This document shows positions 55,458-64,000 of a DNA stretch of 64,000 bases, piece by piece; the first letter of the stretch is position 1; every line of letters starts with the position of its first letter. The position numbers were made by a program, and so were the translations under genes. Below the pieces are notes generated by a model. It had not been told where the DNA came from. It did no database searches and saw only the letters and a list, made by a program, of their open reading frames with translations. Source of the stretch: Burkholderia sp. (GTDB taxonomy: Bacteria; Pseudomonadota; Gammaproteobacteria; Burkholderiales; Burkholderiaceae); assembly GCA_040954445.1 (NCBI GenBank), contig CP144362.1, positions 487,158 to 551,157 on the forward strand, given 5' to 3'.

Positions 55458-56745
55458 GGTGTTGTTGCATAAATCGAGCGTGAGCATCTACGGGCATAAT
55501 TTCAAGCGATACGAACGGATTGCGGACGAGCGAGGTCCGCCATACGGTTGATGAGACGCCGCCGCGAACGGAGACCTCGGTCGCCTGCGAGTCGATTTGA
55601 CGCGCCAAGAGACAGTTGCCGGTGAGGGTCTTGAACCGATACATCGCATTTTCGGCAAGCAATCGCCGGTGGTAACCACTGTCTTGCTTCCATTCTCGAC
55701 GACCGTCACGGGCAATTGCATCAACCGCGCCATTACGCCACACCGCACTTGGCATATCCGCTGGGCGTTGTTGCATAAATCGAGCGCGAGGACGCAATGG
55801 CATCGACGGGCATATTGATCACGAATTTCGGATCAATAATTTCAGGCGATATGAACGGATTGCGGACGAGCGAGGTCCGCAATCCGTTCCATTGCGTCCT
55901 CACACTCGATTTATGCAACAACGCCTATCCGCTGGCCAATGAACGGCACCCCTCTCATGGCGAAATCGAAGGAATAGCACTGCGTGCAGCAATGGCCGCA
56001 TGGCATGGCTTGGTATCGTAGGCACCGTCACCGGCGATAACATCGATTTGTTCTTCGCGTGTAATCTGGTCGAGCAACTTGGCCAGAGCGTCACCGTCAG
56101 CCACATTCTGATGCGTCATTAGCGCGGCATGCACTTGACCCGTATTCGTGTTGAGCGCGAGATGGACTTTACGCCACGTGCGCCGCTTCGAGTAGCCGTG
56201 CTGGCGCACCTTCCATTCATCTTCGCCATAGACCTTCAGACCGGTGCTGTCGACATCCAGATGGATCTGGTTCATTGTCACGAAGGATCGGCAGTTCGAC
56301 ATCAAGCGTTTTTGCCCGGCGACAGAGCGTGGTGTAATTCGGCACCGGAAAGCTCGCGAAGGCCAGATCGCGCAGACTTTGGGTGAAACCTTGCAGGGCG
56401 CGCAACGTCAGTCGATAGACGGTCTTCACGCCAAGTAATGCCTGAATCAGCGTATCGCCGTACAGACACGTGCGACCACATGTGGGTATGGCATCGGGTA
56501 TGCTGGCAAGGACGGCTTCATCTATCCATATTGTTACGTTCCACCGGTTGATCAGGCTTGCATTATAGGCCGCCCAATTTCTGACATGGTAGCGTGCCTT
56601 CGGCTCACCTGTCTTGTGTATGTCCTTGCGCATTTTCTTGGAAAAAAATTAGGCAGTTACTCTGAAATCTGACTTGATAGGGGGCTGGCCGGCAAGCGTT
56701 GCGCGTAAGCGTCAACGGCTTTCGCTCGATTTATGCAACAACGCC
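55458..56745 (-). mobile_element. IS5-family insertion sequence carrying an inserted 162-bp mini-element
   Basis: Right end at 55458 (GGTGTTGTTGCATAAATC), left end at 56745. Flanks TGTTGTGGG and TGTTGTAGG agree in 8 of 9 bases, the remains of the target repeat within the IS630 gene. The transposase is broken by an extra base near 56270 and by the mini-element at 55764. Without that insertion the element is about 1117 bp. Confidence 0.9.
55764..55925 (-). repeat. 162-bp mini-element with perfect 9-bp target duplication
   Basis: Inserted in the transposase of the surrounding IS. TATCCGCTG stands directly before (55755-55763) and after (55926-55934), and the original IS sequence has it once. 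This proves transposition as a unit with the 9-bp duplication typical of the IS903 group. Confidence 0.95.
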
Positions 56746-56790
56746 TGTTGTAGGATGAAGCCCCAGCGTGCCAGATAGATTAATTCAAGA
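56746..56790 (-). pseudogene. IS630-family transposase, right piece
   Basis: Short continuation of the gene interrupted at 55457. It begins with the repeated TGTTGTAGG and then gives codons for the CWGF-type segment. Bases 56791-57057 contain an IS630 tip (TTCAAGATTGCG..) but no recognisable gene. Confidence 0.6.
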
Positions 56791-57057
56791 TTGCGTATTT
56801 TTAATCAAAATATACAACAATGCCCTCAGTAAGCCTAAAAATATTCCAACAGACGGAGCGAGCAGTATTTTTGAACTAGCTTCTTCCAGAAAGGAGATGT
56901 TGCACTCACCGCCCCCAAAGAGGCGGATTTACTGACCGCTTACCTTTCACCCGCAGGAGTGCACCCATGGTGGGCGTATAAGGAAAAAGTCGCCCAGTTT
57001 TGCGCGGCCTCGTCGAGGACGGCAGTGGCGCTCTCGGCGGCACTGCTCCGTCCAGCC

Positions 57058-58950
57058 TCAGATCTCGATCTTTGTACCGAGCTCAACTACACGGTTGGCC
57101 GGGATCGAAAAGAAGTCGGTCGGCTTCGCAGCATTCTGGTGCATCCATGCAAACACTCGCTCGCGCCAGAGCGACATGCCGGGCAGATAGGTCGGCACCA
57201 CCATCTCTCTCGCGAGGAAGAAAGAGGTGTCCATCAGCTCAAAAGACATGTCGTGCTTTCGACCGATGTCCTCGAGCACGGCCTTCACGTCGGGCGTCTC
57301 GTTGAAACCGTATTCGGCCTTGACGATGTACAGCCCGCTGCCCGCCTCGTGCACTGCCACACGCTCCTCTTCGCGCACATAGGGGATGTCGCGCGTGATG
57401 ACGGTCAAGAACAGCGTGCGTTCGTGCAGCACCTTGTTATGCTTAAGGTTGTGCAGCAGACTCACCGGTACGAACGTGTCGCTGCCAGTCAGGTATATCG
57501 CGGTGCCTGAGACGCGATGCGGCGGATGCGCCAGTAGACCCTGCAGGAAGGGCGTGAAAGGGATGCCGTCTGCGGAAGTGCGCTCCTTGACGATATGGCG
57601 GCCCTTGAACCAGGTGGTCAGCAAGAAAAACAGCAGCGCGCCGATGCCCAACGGCAACCATCCACCCTGCGCGACCTTGAGTAGGTTGGCACCGAAGAAA
57701 CCGAGGTCGATGATCATGAACACGCCGATGATGCCGGCCACCAGCAGGCGGTTCCATTTCCAGACGTTGATCATCACGACACCGGCCAGCATGGTGGTGA
57801 CCACCATGGTGGTGGTAACCGCGATGCCGTAGGCGGCGGCCAGGTTGTCGGAGGACTTGAAGCCGATCACGATGCAAAGGATCACGAACAAGAGAAGCCA
57901 GTTCACCACAGGCACGTAGATCTGCCCGATCGCCAGGTCCGAGGTGTGCAGCACCTTCATGCGCGGCACGTAGCCGAGCTGGATGGCCTGGCTAGTCAGC
58001 GAATAGGTTCCTGAGATTACCGCCTGCGAGGCGATCACGGTGGCCACGGTCGACAGTACCACCAACGGCAGGAGCGCCCATTCTGGTGCGAGCAGGAAGA
58101 ACGGGTTCTCGATCGCTTTCGGGTTCTGCATCAGCAGCGCGCCCTGGCCGAAGTAGTTCAGCACCAGCGAGGGCATCACCAGCACGTAGGCGGCCATCCG
58201 GATCGGGCGCATGCCGAAATGGCCCATGTCTACGTAGAGCGCCTCGGCACCGGTCAGGACCAGCACCACCGAGCCGAGCACCACATAGGCCTGCAGCACG
58301 TGGGCCGACATGAAGGAGAAGGCGTGGTAGGGATTGATCGCCGCGATCACCATCGGCATGCGCGCGATGTGATAGATGCCGAGCACGGTCAGCGTCAGGA
58401 ACCAGATTACCATGATTGGGCCAAACAGCTTGCCGACCATCGCGGTGCCATGGCGCTGGATCCAGAACAGTGCGATCAGGATCACCACCGTGATCGGCAG
58501 CACCATATGGCTCAGTTGTGGCGTCGCGATCTCGAGGCCCTCGACGGCCGACATCACCGAGATGGCCGGCGCGATCACCGCGTCGCCGTAGAACATACAG
58601 GCCCCGAAGATACCTAGTGCCATAAGAATTTTGGTGGCATGTCTGCGCGGTTCAAGCGAGCGTAGCGCCAGGGCCATCAGCGCCAGCACACCACCCTCGC
58701 CGTTGTTGTCAGCGCGCATCACGAATAGCACGTACTTGAAGCCGACCACCAGTATGATGGCCCAGAACAGCAAAGAGATCACCCCAAGGACCGAGGCTTG
58801 CGTCAACGGGATCCCGTGGGCCGGGCTGAACGCCTCCTTCAGCGAATAAAGCGGGCTGGTGCCGATATCGCCGAACACTACACCGATCGCCGCAACGGTG
58901 AGAGCCTGCAAGGAGGAAGGGCGCATGTTCGAATGGTTCGTGTCGGTCAT
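57058..58950 (-). CDS. kup: Low-affinity potassium uptake protein Kup
   Basis: Inner-membrane K+/H+ symporter of the KUP/HAK family, 630 aa (normal length). About twelve hydrophobic segments occupy residues 15-430. The family signature near the N-terminus is [18 protein letters not shown], with the conserved [23 protein letters not shown] following; the C-terminal 200 residues are cytoplasmic. The gene starts [18 protein letters not shown] and ends with the usual [11 protein letters not shown]. It is one of few genes here with native-looking DNA on its 5' side. PtsN in other bacteria controls K+ transport, a possible functional link in this window. The frame is intact. Confidence 0.95.
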   Translation of the reverse strand: MTDTNHSNMRPSSLQALTVAAIGVVFGDIGTSPLYSLKEAFSPAHGIPLTQASVLGVISLLFWAIILVVGFKYVLFVMRADNNGEGGVLALMALALRSLEPRRHATKILMALGIFGACMFYGDAVIAPAISVMSAVEGLEIATPQLSHMVLPITVVILIALFWIQRHGTAMVGKLFGPIMVIWFLTLTVLGIYHIARMPMVIAAINPYHAFSFMSAHVLQAYVVLGSVVLVLTGAEALYVDMGHFGMRPIRMAAYVLVMPSLVLNYFGQGALLMQNPKAIENPFFLLAPEWALLPLVVLSTVATVIASQAVISGTYSLTSQAIQLGYVPRMKVLHTSDLAIGQIYVPVVNWLLLFVILCIVIGFKSSDNLAAAYGIAVTTTMVVTTMLAGVVMINVWKWNRLLVAGIIGVFMIIDLGFFGANLLKVAQGGWLPLGIGALLFFLLTTWFKGRHIVKERTSADGIPFTPFLQGLLAHPPHRVSGTAIYLTGSDTFVPVSLLHNLKHNKVLHERTLFLTVITRDIPYVREEERVAVHEAGSGLYIVKAEYGFNETPDVKAVLEDIGRKHDMSFELMDTSFFLAREMVVPTYLPGMSLWRERVFAWMHQNAAKPTDFFSIPANRVVELGTKIEI

Positions 58951-59032
58951 GGAAGCGTAACGTTCCGTTTTGGGGTCGGAAAAACGAGCGCTATTCTAGA
59001 CTGACCGAGTAACAATGCTACCTAGCGGTGTT

Positions 59033-59084
59033 GCTATGATGCGATGCGCGTCACTCAGGCTATGATGCGATGCGCATCGTTCAG
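59033..59084. repeat. 26-bp tandem repeat, two units
   Basis: GCTATGATGCGATGCGC(G/A)TC(A/G)(C/T)TCAG occurs twice in direct contact, between the kup start and the znuA-like gene. The core GATGCGATGCGCATCG is partly palindromic. It could be an operator for the binding-protein gene or kup. Confidence 0.5.
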
Positions 59085-59179
59085 TTTAGCATGTGTCCCG
59101 TTTAGACGGAAAGTGCGCCGGCAGCCTGGCGCCGCCGCCGCGCGTAAAATGAACGGTGCCCATGGATGCCGATGTGACG

Positions 59180-59395
59180 CGCAGCGAGCTCGATTTATGC
59201 AACAACGCCTTTTCGATCAATAACTTCTTAATTTCTCAAAGAAAATGTACAAGGACATACGCAAGAAATATGAGCCGAAGGCACGCTACAGTGTCAGGAA
59301 CTGGGCAGCCTATAATAAGGGCCATATTAATAGAAGGAACGTGACGATATGGATAGATGCAACCGTTTTTGCCAGAATCCTCAACGCCCTGCCAA
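59180..59395 (+). mobile_element. IS5-family remnant: right tip joined to N-terminal transposase codons
   Basis: CGATTTATGCAACAACGCC ends at 59208. It is followed by leader-like sequence (TTAATTTCTCAAAGAAAATG) and about 47 transposase codons. The rest of the IS is missing and the frame enters the next gene. Confidence 0.75.
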
Positions 59396-60327
59396 GCAGG
59401 ACTTACGCCGCTACGTCGCGCGCGCTGCTACGCGCCCGCTCACGCCTGATCCTCTGGTTTTCCGCCGGCTATGCCGCCTTGTTGGTGGGGGGCTTCACCG
59501 GTTTCGTTAGTCCTGCCGACGCGCAGACCGCCAAGCTGCAGGTAGTGGCCGCCGAGAATTTTTACGGCGACGTAATTAAGCAGATCGGCGGTGCCAATGT
59601 GGCGGTGACTAGTATTCTCACCAATCCGGACCAAGATCCACACCTGTTTGAGGCAAGTCCAAAGACGGCGCGCGCGCTACAGCACGCCAACCTGGTTGTC
59701 TATAACGGTGCCGACTACGATCCCTGGATGGCCAAGCTGCTGGCAGTCTCGAAGAACGCCACGCGCAAGACCATCGTAGTGGCCGACCTAGTCGGCAAGA
59801 AGCCCGGCGACAACCCGCATCTCTGGTACAATCCGATTACTATGCCGGCAGCGGCGCTGGCGATCAGCGCGGCCCTGGGTACCGCCGATCCGTCGCACAA
59901 GGCGGACTACGACGCGAATCTGGACAGCTTCCTGGCCTCGCTCAAATCTATCGACGCCAAGGTTGCTGCGCTGCGCGCGCAGAATAGGGGCGTACCAGTG
60001 ACGGCCACCGAGCCGGTGTTCGGCTACATGTCGGATGCGATCGGCCTGGAGATGCACAACTTACACTTCCAGCTAGCGACCATGAATGACACGGAGGCGA
60101 GCGCGTCTGATATCGCCGCCTTCGAGAAGGACCTGCGCAAACACCAGGTGAAGGCGCTGCTCTACAACAGCCAGGCTGAGGAGCCGATGACCAGGCGCAT
60201 GCTAAAGATCGCGAAGGACGCCTCGGTGCCGATCGTCAGCGTCACAGAGACACAACCGGTCGGCAAGACCTTCCAGCAGTGGATGCTCACGCAGCTCGAT
60301 GCGCTCGGTGCTGCGCTGGACCTGTAG
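59245..60327 (+). CDS. TroA/ZnuA-family metal-binding protein of an ABC importer, fused to a transposase N-terminus
   Basis: Solute-binding protein for Zn or Mn. Metal-ligand regions are TNPDQDPHLFEASPKTARAL and GDNPHLWYNPITMPAAAL, with the third in EPVFGYMSDAIGLEMHNLHF. The helical linker and C-terminal TETQPVGKTFQQWM are also family features. The only ATG in frame that opens the gene is at 59245. It belongs to an IS5-family transposase (MYKDIRKKYEPKARYSVRNW), so the first 50 or so residues are IS-encoded. A signal-peptide-like segment (LILWFSAGYAALLVGGFTGF) now lies at about residues 70-90. The native start was probably near the ACG in GCTACGTCGCGCGCG (ATG to ACG). Export is therefore doubtful. 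The permease and ATPase genes expected downstream are absent. Possibly a pseudogene in effect. Confidence 0.8.
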   Translation: MYKDIRKKYEPKARYSVRNWAAYNKGHINRRNVTIWIDATVFARILNALPSRTYAATSRALLRARSRLILWFSAGYAALLVGGFTGFVSPADAQTAKLQVVAAENFYGDVIKQIGGANVAVTSILTNPDQDPHLFEASPKTARALQHANLVVYNGADYDPWMAKLLAVSKNATRKTIVVADLVGKKPGDNPHLWYNPITMPAAALAISAALGTADPSHKADYDANLDSFLASLKSIDAKVAALRAQNRGVPVTATEPVFGYMSDAIGLEMHNLHFQLATMNDTEASASDIAAFEKDLRKHQVKALLYNSQAEEPMTRRMLKIAKDASVPIVSVTETQPVGKTFQQWMLTQLDALGAALDL

Positions 60328-60611
60328 CGGATTCGGTTGTTCAGATACGCTTTTTTATCAAGCCACGACAATCAAGAGGTTGGACTGATGTGCTTCGAGG
60401 AGTAATTTGAAGCCCAGTTTTTCGAGACGTTATTCCTGATTGTATCGATCCTGGAACGCAGCGACGGCAGTACAAACCTCATGAAGTTCTTCGCCCCAAG
60501 CGGCAAGACATCAAACCTTAGAAGGGCGGTTTCAAGAGTGCAGTGCAACACACCGCTGGTTATTCAGCCAGCCATTCGTGATTTTGATTGATCCGAAATT
60601 CGTGATCAATA
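60328..60611. other. Non-coding stretch with mobile-element scars
   Basis: No gene is seen. GTGCAGTGCAACACACCGCTGG at 60537 resembles the sequence at the end of the sigma gene (757-780) and is probably an IS end. An IS630 scar (TTGATCCGAAATTCG..TGATCAA) is at about 60589-60610. Confidence 0.45.
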
Positions 60612-60836
60612 ACTGGGGAACGTGACGATATGGATAGATGAAGCCGTCCTTTCCAGGATACCCGACGCCATACCCACACACGTGGTCGCCCGTGTCTATA
60701 CGGCAATACGCTGATTCATGCATTACTTGGCGTGAAGTCCGTCTATCGACGGACGTTGCGCGCTCTGCAAGGTTTCACCTAAACTCTGCCCGATCTGGCC
60801 TTCCCGGGCTTGCTGGTGCCGAATTACACCACGCTC
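60612..60836 (+). mobile_element. IS5-family fragment (N-terminal transposase codons)
   Basis: Begins GGGGAACGTGACGATATGG and runs to TACACCACGCTC with several indels. It is interrupted by the mini-element at 60837. Confidence 0.75.
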
Positions 60837-60956
60837 GGCGTTGTTGCATAAATCGAGCGTGAGGACGTAATGGAACGAATTACAGACCTCGCTCGTCCGC
60901 AATCCGTTCGTATTGCCTGAAATTATTGCCAGTCGATGCCATTGCGTCCTCGCGCT
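60837..60956 (+). repeat. Truncated right-end/right-end mini-element
   Basis: The left tip and palindromic body are intact, without the IS630 scar. The right tip is lost: the sequence passes at CTCGCGCTC directly into IS coding sequence that shares the same nine bases, suggesting a microhomology junction. Confidence 0.7.
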
Positions 60957-61488
60957 CAACGCGAATACGGGTCAAGTGCATGCCGTGCTGATGACACATC
61001 AGCATGTGGCTGACGATGACGCTCTGGCCAAGTTGCTCGAACAGATTCCACGCGACGAACAAATCGATATCTTCAGCGAAGATGGTGCCTACGACACCAA
61101 GTCATGCCATGCGGCCATTGCTGCACGTAGTGCTATTCCTGCGATTCCGCCACGCGAGGGTGTCGCTCATTGGCTAGCGGATATGCCCGGTGTGGCGTGG
61201 GCGTAATGGCGCGGTTGATGCAATTGCCCGTGACGGTCATCGAGAATGGAGGCAAGACAGTGGCTACCACCGGCGATCGCTTGCCAAGAATACGATGTAT
61301 TGGTTCAAGACCCTCACCGGAAACTGTCTCTTGGCGCGTTACATCGCCTCGCAGGCGACCTCCGGCGCCTGCGAGTCCGCGTCATCAGCCACATGGCGTC
61401 CCTTGCTCTTCTGAAATTTGTTCGTATTGCCTGAAATCATGCCCGTCGATGCCATTGCGTCCTCACGCTCGCTTTATGCAACAACGCC
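60957..61488 (+). mobile_element. IS5-family 3' part with right end
   Basis: Transposase codons from NANTGQVHAVLMTHQHVADD to the C-terminus, with frameshifts near 61202 and 61360 and a right end at 61488. The terminal repeat lies 10 bases before the phaC start codon. Confidence 0.82.
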
Positions 61489-61498
61489 CCACCCAGGT

Positions 61499-63406
61499 AT
61501 GACAGCACAGAAAAATTCGTTGACTTCCTCACAAGTGGACTTCCATGCACGGCACCAGACGGTCGATGCGTCCAAGCCGATTCAAAAGGTGTTCCAGCAG
61601 TGGCTCGACGCATGGCTCCGCTTCGCGGAGCCTCTGCGCGCTACGGTCGGTCAGGCTGTGCAAGCGCATTTGGCTTCTTCCTTTCCCTTTCCGTTTGCTA
61701 TGCCCAAGCTGCTCGAGTGCCCATCGGCGGGCGGTGCACCGTATGCAAGTCAATTTGGTAATTCGTTCGGCGCGGCCTTTCCCAGAAGCGCGGCCCTGCC
61801 GCTCACCTCGTTGCCGCCGGCTCGTCTGCAGCAGCTTCAGGCCGACTATGCGCGAGAGAGTGCCGAACTATTCCGCAAAGCTACAGCCTTGCAACTCGAA
61901 GCCCCTGACCTGAAGGACCGGCGCTTCAGTGCCGAGGCCTGGAAGGCCTCGCCAACACACGCCTTCACGGCCGCCTGGTACCTGCTCAATGCGCGCTACC
62001 TGCAGGCGCTCGGGGAGATGGTCGAGACCGATACCAAGACGCGTGAGCGGATTCTTTTCGCGGTGCAGCAGTGGACCGCGGCGCTGTCGCCAAGCAACTT
62101 CCTGGCGCTTAATCCAGATGCACAGAAGAGCGTGCTCGACACGCAGGGTGCCTGCCTGCAGCAGGGTATGATGAACTTGCTTAGAGACCTTCAACGCGGC
62201 AAGATTTCGCAGACCGACGAATCGCAATTTATGGTTGGAAAAAACCTCGCGAACACGCCAGGCGCAGTGGTGTTTGAGAACGACCTAATCCAACTGATCC
62301 AGTATCAGCCAGTCACGGCGACCGTCTACGAACGGCCTTTGCTAATCGTGCCGCCCTGCATTAACAAGTTCTACATCCTTGACTTGCAGCCCGAGAATTC
62401 TCTGGTCGCACATACGCTGGCTAGCGGCCACCAAGTCTACCTGGTGTCGTGGCGTAATGCCGATGCGTCGATCGCAGCCAAGAGCTGGGACGACTACATG
62501 TACGAGGGCGTGTTGTCCGCAATCGAAACGGTCCAGCAGATCAGCGGTCGCGAGCAGATCAACACGCTCGGCTTCTGCGTAGGCGGCACCATGCTAGCCA
62601 CCGCGCTCGCGGTGCTGGCCGCGCGCGGCACACACTCGGTCGCTTCGATGACACTGCTCACAGCGATGCTCGACTTCACTGATACCGGCGTGCTCGCCGT
62701 ATTCATCGACGAGTCGCACGTGCAGATGCGGGAGCAGTCGATCGGCGGAAAGCACGGCGCGAAGCCAGGCCTGATGTACGGTATTGAGTTCGCCAATACT
62801 TTTTCATTCCTGCGGCCCAACGATCTGTTCTGGAACTACGTAGTCGACAACTACCTCAAGGGCCACACCCCGGCACCGTTAGACCTGTTGTACTGGAACA
62901 GCGATTCGACCAATCTGCCGGGCCCGATGTACGCCTGGTACCTACGCCATACTTACCTCGAGAACAAGCTACGCGAGCCCGGCACACTCACTGTGTGCGG
63001 CGAGCCGATCAATCTCACGCGCATCGACGTGCCGACCTTCATCTACGGCTCACGCGACGATCACATCGTGCCCTGGCAGAGTGCCTATGCCTCGACCTCG
63101 CTACTGACCGGGCCGCTTCGCTTCGTGCTCGGCACCTCGGGCCATATCGCGGGCGTGATCAATCCGCCGGCCAAGAACAAGCGCAGCTACTGGAGCTTCG
63201 ACGCGCCCGAAGCCAAGGGACTTCCGGAGCATGCGCAGGACTGGTTCGATGCAGCGACCGAGCACCCGGGCAGCTGGTGGCCAGAATGGGTCGACTGGCT
63301 CGATCAATACGGCGGGCGCAAAACCAAGCCGCGCGCCTCGCTGGGTTCTGCGCGCTTCCCGGTGATCGAGCCGGCACCTGGGCGTTACGTCTTGGAAAGG
63401 AATTGA
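61499..63406 (+). CDS. phaC: Class I poly(3-hydroxyalkanoate) polymerase
   Basis: PhaC (635 aa) polymerises (R)-3-hydroxyacyl-CoA, mainly 3-hydroxybutyryl-CoA, into storage granules. The lipase-like box is GFCVGG with the catalytic Cys at about residue 359. The catalytic Asp is in YGSRDDHIVPW (about 520) and the catalytic His in GTSGHIAGVINPP (about 548). N-terminal FSAEAWKASPTHAFTAAWYL and the ending ARFPVIEPAPGRYVLERN are typical of class I enzymes. The start 61499 gives MTAQKNSLTSSQVDF; an IS right end lies 10 bases before it, so the native ribosome site and promoter have been cut off. phaA and phaB, which normally follow in Burkholderia, are replaced by an IS six bases after the stop. The coding frame is intact. 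Confidence 0.94.
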   Translation: MTAQKNSLTSSQVDFHARHQTVDASKPIQKVFQQWLDAWLRFAEPLRATVGQAVQAHLASSFPFPFAMPKLLECPSAGGAPYASQFGNSFGAAFPRSAALPLTSLPPARLQQLQADYARESAELFRKATALQLEAPDLKDRRFSAEAWKASPTHAFTAAWYLLNARYLQALGEMVETDTKTRERILFAVQQWTAALSPSNFLALNPDAQKSVLDTQGACLQQGMMNLLRDLQRGKISQTDESQFMVGKNLANTPGAVVFENDLIQLIQYQPVTATVYERPLLIVPPCINKFYILDLQPENSLVAHTLASGHQVYLVSWRNADASIAAKSWDDYMYEGVLSAIETVQQISGREQINTLGFCVGGTMLATALAVLAARGTHSVASMTLLTAMLDFTDTGVLAVFIDESHVQMREQSIGGKHGAKPGLMYGIEFANTFSFLRPNDLFWNYVVDNYLKGHTPAPLDLLYWNSDSTNLPGPMYAWYLRHTYLENKLREPGTLTVCGEPINLTRIDVPTFIYGSRDDHIVPWQSAYASTSLLTGPLRFVLGTSGHIAGVINPPAKNKRSYWSFDAPEAKGLPEHAQDWFDAATEHPGSWWPEWVDWLDQYGGRKTKPRASLGSARFPVIEPAPGRYVLERN

Positions 63407-63412
63407 AGCAGG

Positions 63413-64000
63413 GGCGTTGTTGCATAAATCGAGCGAGAGCCGGTAACGGTTTACGCGCAACGGTCGGGTCCAGCCTCCTGTTATCAAGCCAGATTCCAGA
63501 GTAACTGCCTAATTTTTACAACAAAATGCGCAAAGACCTACACAAGATAGGTAAGACGAAGGCACACTACCATGTCAAGAATTGGGCGGCCTATAAATGC
63601 AGGCCTGATCAACCGGGGGAACGTGACGATATGGATAGATGAAGCCGTCTTTGCCAGAATACCCGACGCCATACCCACGCGTAGTCGCCCACGTCTATAC
63701 GGTGATACGCTGATTCAGGTATTACTTGGCGTGAAGACCGTCTATCGACTGACGTTGCGCGCCCTGCAAGGTTTCACCCAAAGTCTGCGCGATCTGGCCT
63801 TCCCGAGCTTTCCGGTGCCGAATTACACCACGCTCTGTCGCCGGGAAAAACGCTTGATGTCGAACTGCCGATCCTTCGTGACAATGAACCGATCTATCTG
63901 GTTGTCGATAGCACCTGTCTGAAGGTCTATGGCGAAGGTGAATGGAATGTGCGCCAGCACGGCTACTCGAAGCGGCGCACATGGCGTAAAGTCCATTTCG
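63413..64000 (+). mobile_element. IS5-family insertion sequence, left part, continues beyond the window
   Basis: Left end GGCGTTGTTGCATAAATC at 63413, leader, then transposase codons. An extra base near 63594 (GCCTATAAATGC) and a missing base near 63849 (GGGAAAAACGC) break the frame, so the copy is defective. Confidence 0.9.

Noticed and set aside
1..64000. CRISPR array or repeat-spacer locus
   Set aside because: All short repeats found are IS ends or mini-elements at irregular distances; there is no regular spacing and no cas gene.
1..64000. Prophage or integrative element with integrase beside tRNA-Leu
   Set aside because: No integrase, capsid or att-type repeat of the tRNA 3' end was seen; only IS630 and IS5-family DNA flanks the tRNA.

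Overview
This window looks like the chromosome of a Burkholderia-type betaproteobacterium undergoing IS-driven decay. The cellular genes are GC-rich and of familiar Burkholderiaceae families: a split arnA with arnBCD, fabV, class I phaC, ptsN/hprK/rapZ, a histone-tailed HU and kup. About half of the DNA is insertion sequences, broken transposases and short IS-derived elements. That level of IS load, with operons broken apart and gene ends patched by IS sequence, fits a recently host-restricted symbiont or endofungal/leaf-nodule type Burkholderia. The species cannot be fixed from the sequence alone.

Layout. 0-3 kb: orphan ECF sigma factor, IS91 and IS5 remnants. 3-11 kb: gatC, argE, mfd. 11-15 kb: ahpC-like peroxiredoxin and ctaB. 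15.6-18.3 kb: a plasmid-type partition module (trfB/korA-like, degraded parB-like, parA) with two copies of an 18/16-bp palindrome and an inverted DnaA-box pair. 19-27 kb: dinG-like helicase, ptsN, rapZ and an IS cluster with a 610-bp tandem duplication. 27-33 kb: tRNA-Leu(UAG), aroK-aroB and IS630 remnants. 33.6-39.3 kb: the longest IS-free block, arnB-arnC-arnA(formyltransferase)-arnA(dehydrogenase)-arnD with overlapping start/stop codons, then bcp. 39.7-49 kb: otsB, nth, hprK, gnd, fabV. 49-56.8 kb: paiB remnant, HU-like gene, LOG-family gene, folD, nested insertions. 57-63.4 kb: kup, a TroA/ZnuA-like binding protein fused to transposase sequence, phaC.

The dominant mobile element is an IS5-family element, probably IS903 group (about 1.12 kb, ends GGCGTTGTTGCATAAATC, 318-aa DDE transposase). 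Fourteen full-size copies and one cut by the window edge are present; four carry full-length reading frames. It has generated non-autonomous derivatives made of two right ends (138, 162, 257, 318 bp) or two left ends (77, 353 bp). The 162-bp form equals the 138-bp form plus a 24-bp TA-flanked scar of a second element, of the IS630 family. Target duplications of 9 bp can be read directly at several elements, and at two sites the matching halves now lie 13 and 39 kb apart, which suggests recombination between copies.

Functionally the preserved genes serve core metabolism and envelope upkeep: arginine and aromatic amino-acid synthesis, folate C1 transfer, lipid A L-Ara4N modification, fatty-acid synthesis, heme O synthesis, DNA repair, K+ uptake and PHB storage. 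Several have had their first or last codons replaced by IS sequence (dinG, the znuA-like gene, hprK, the LOG gene, folD, aroB).
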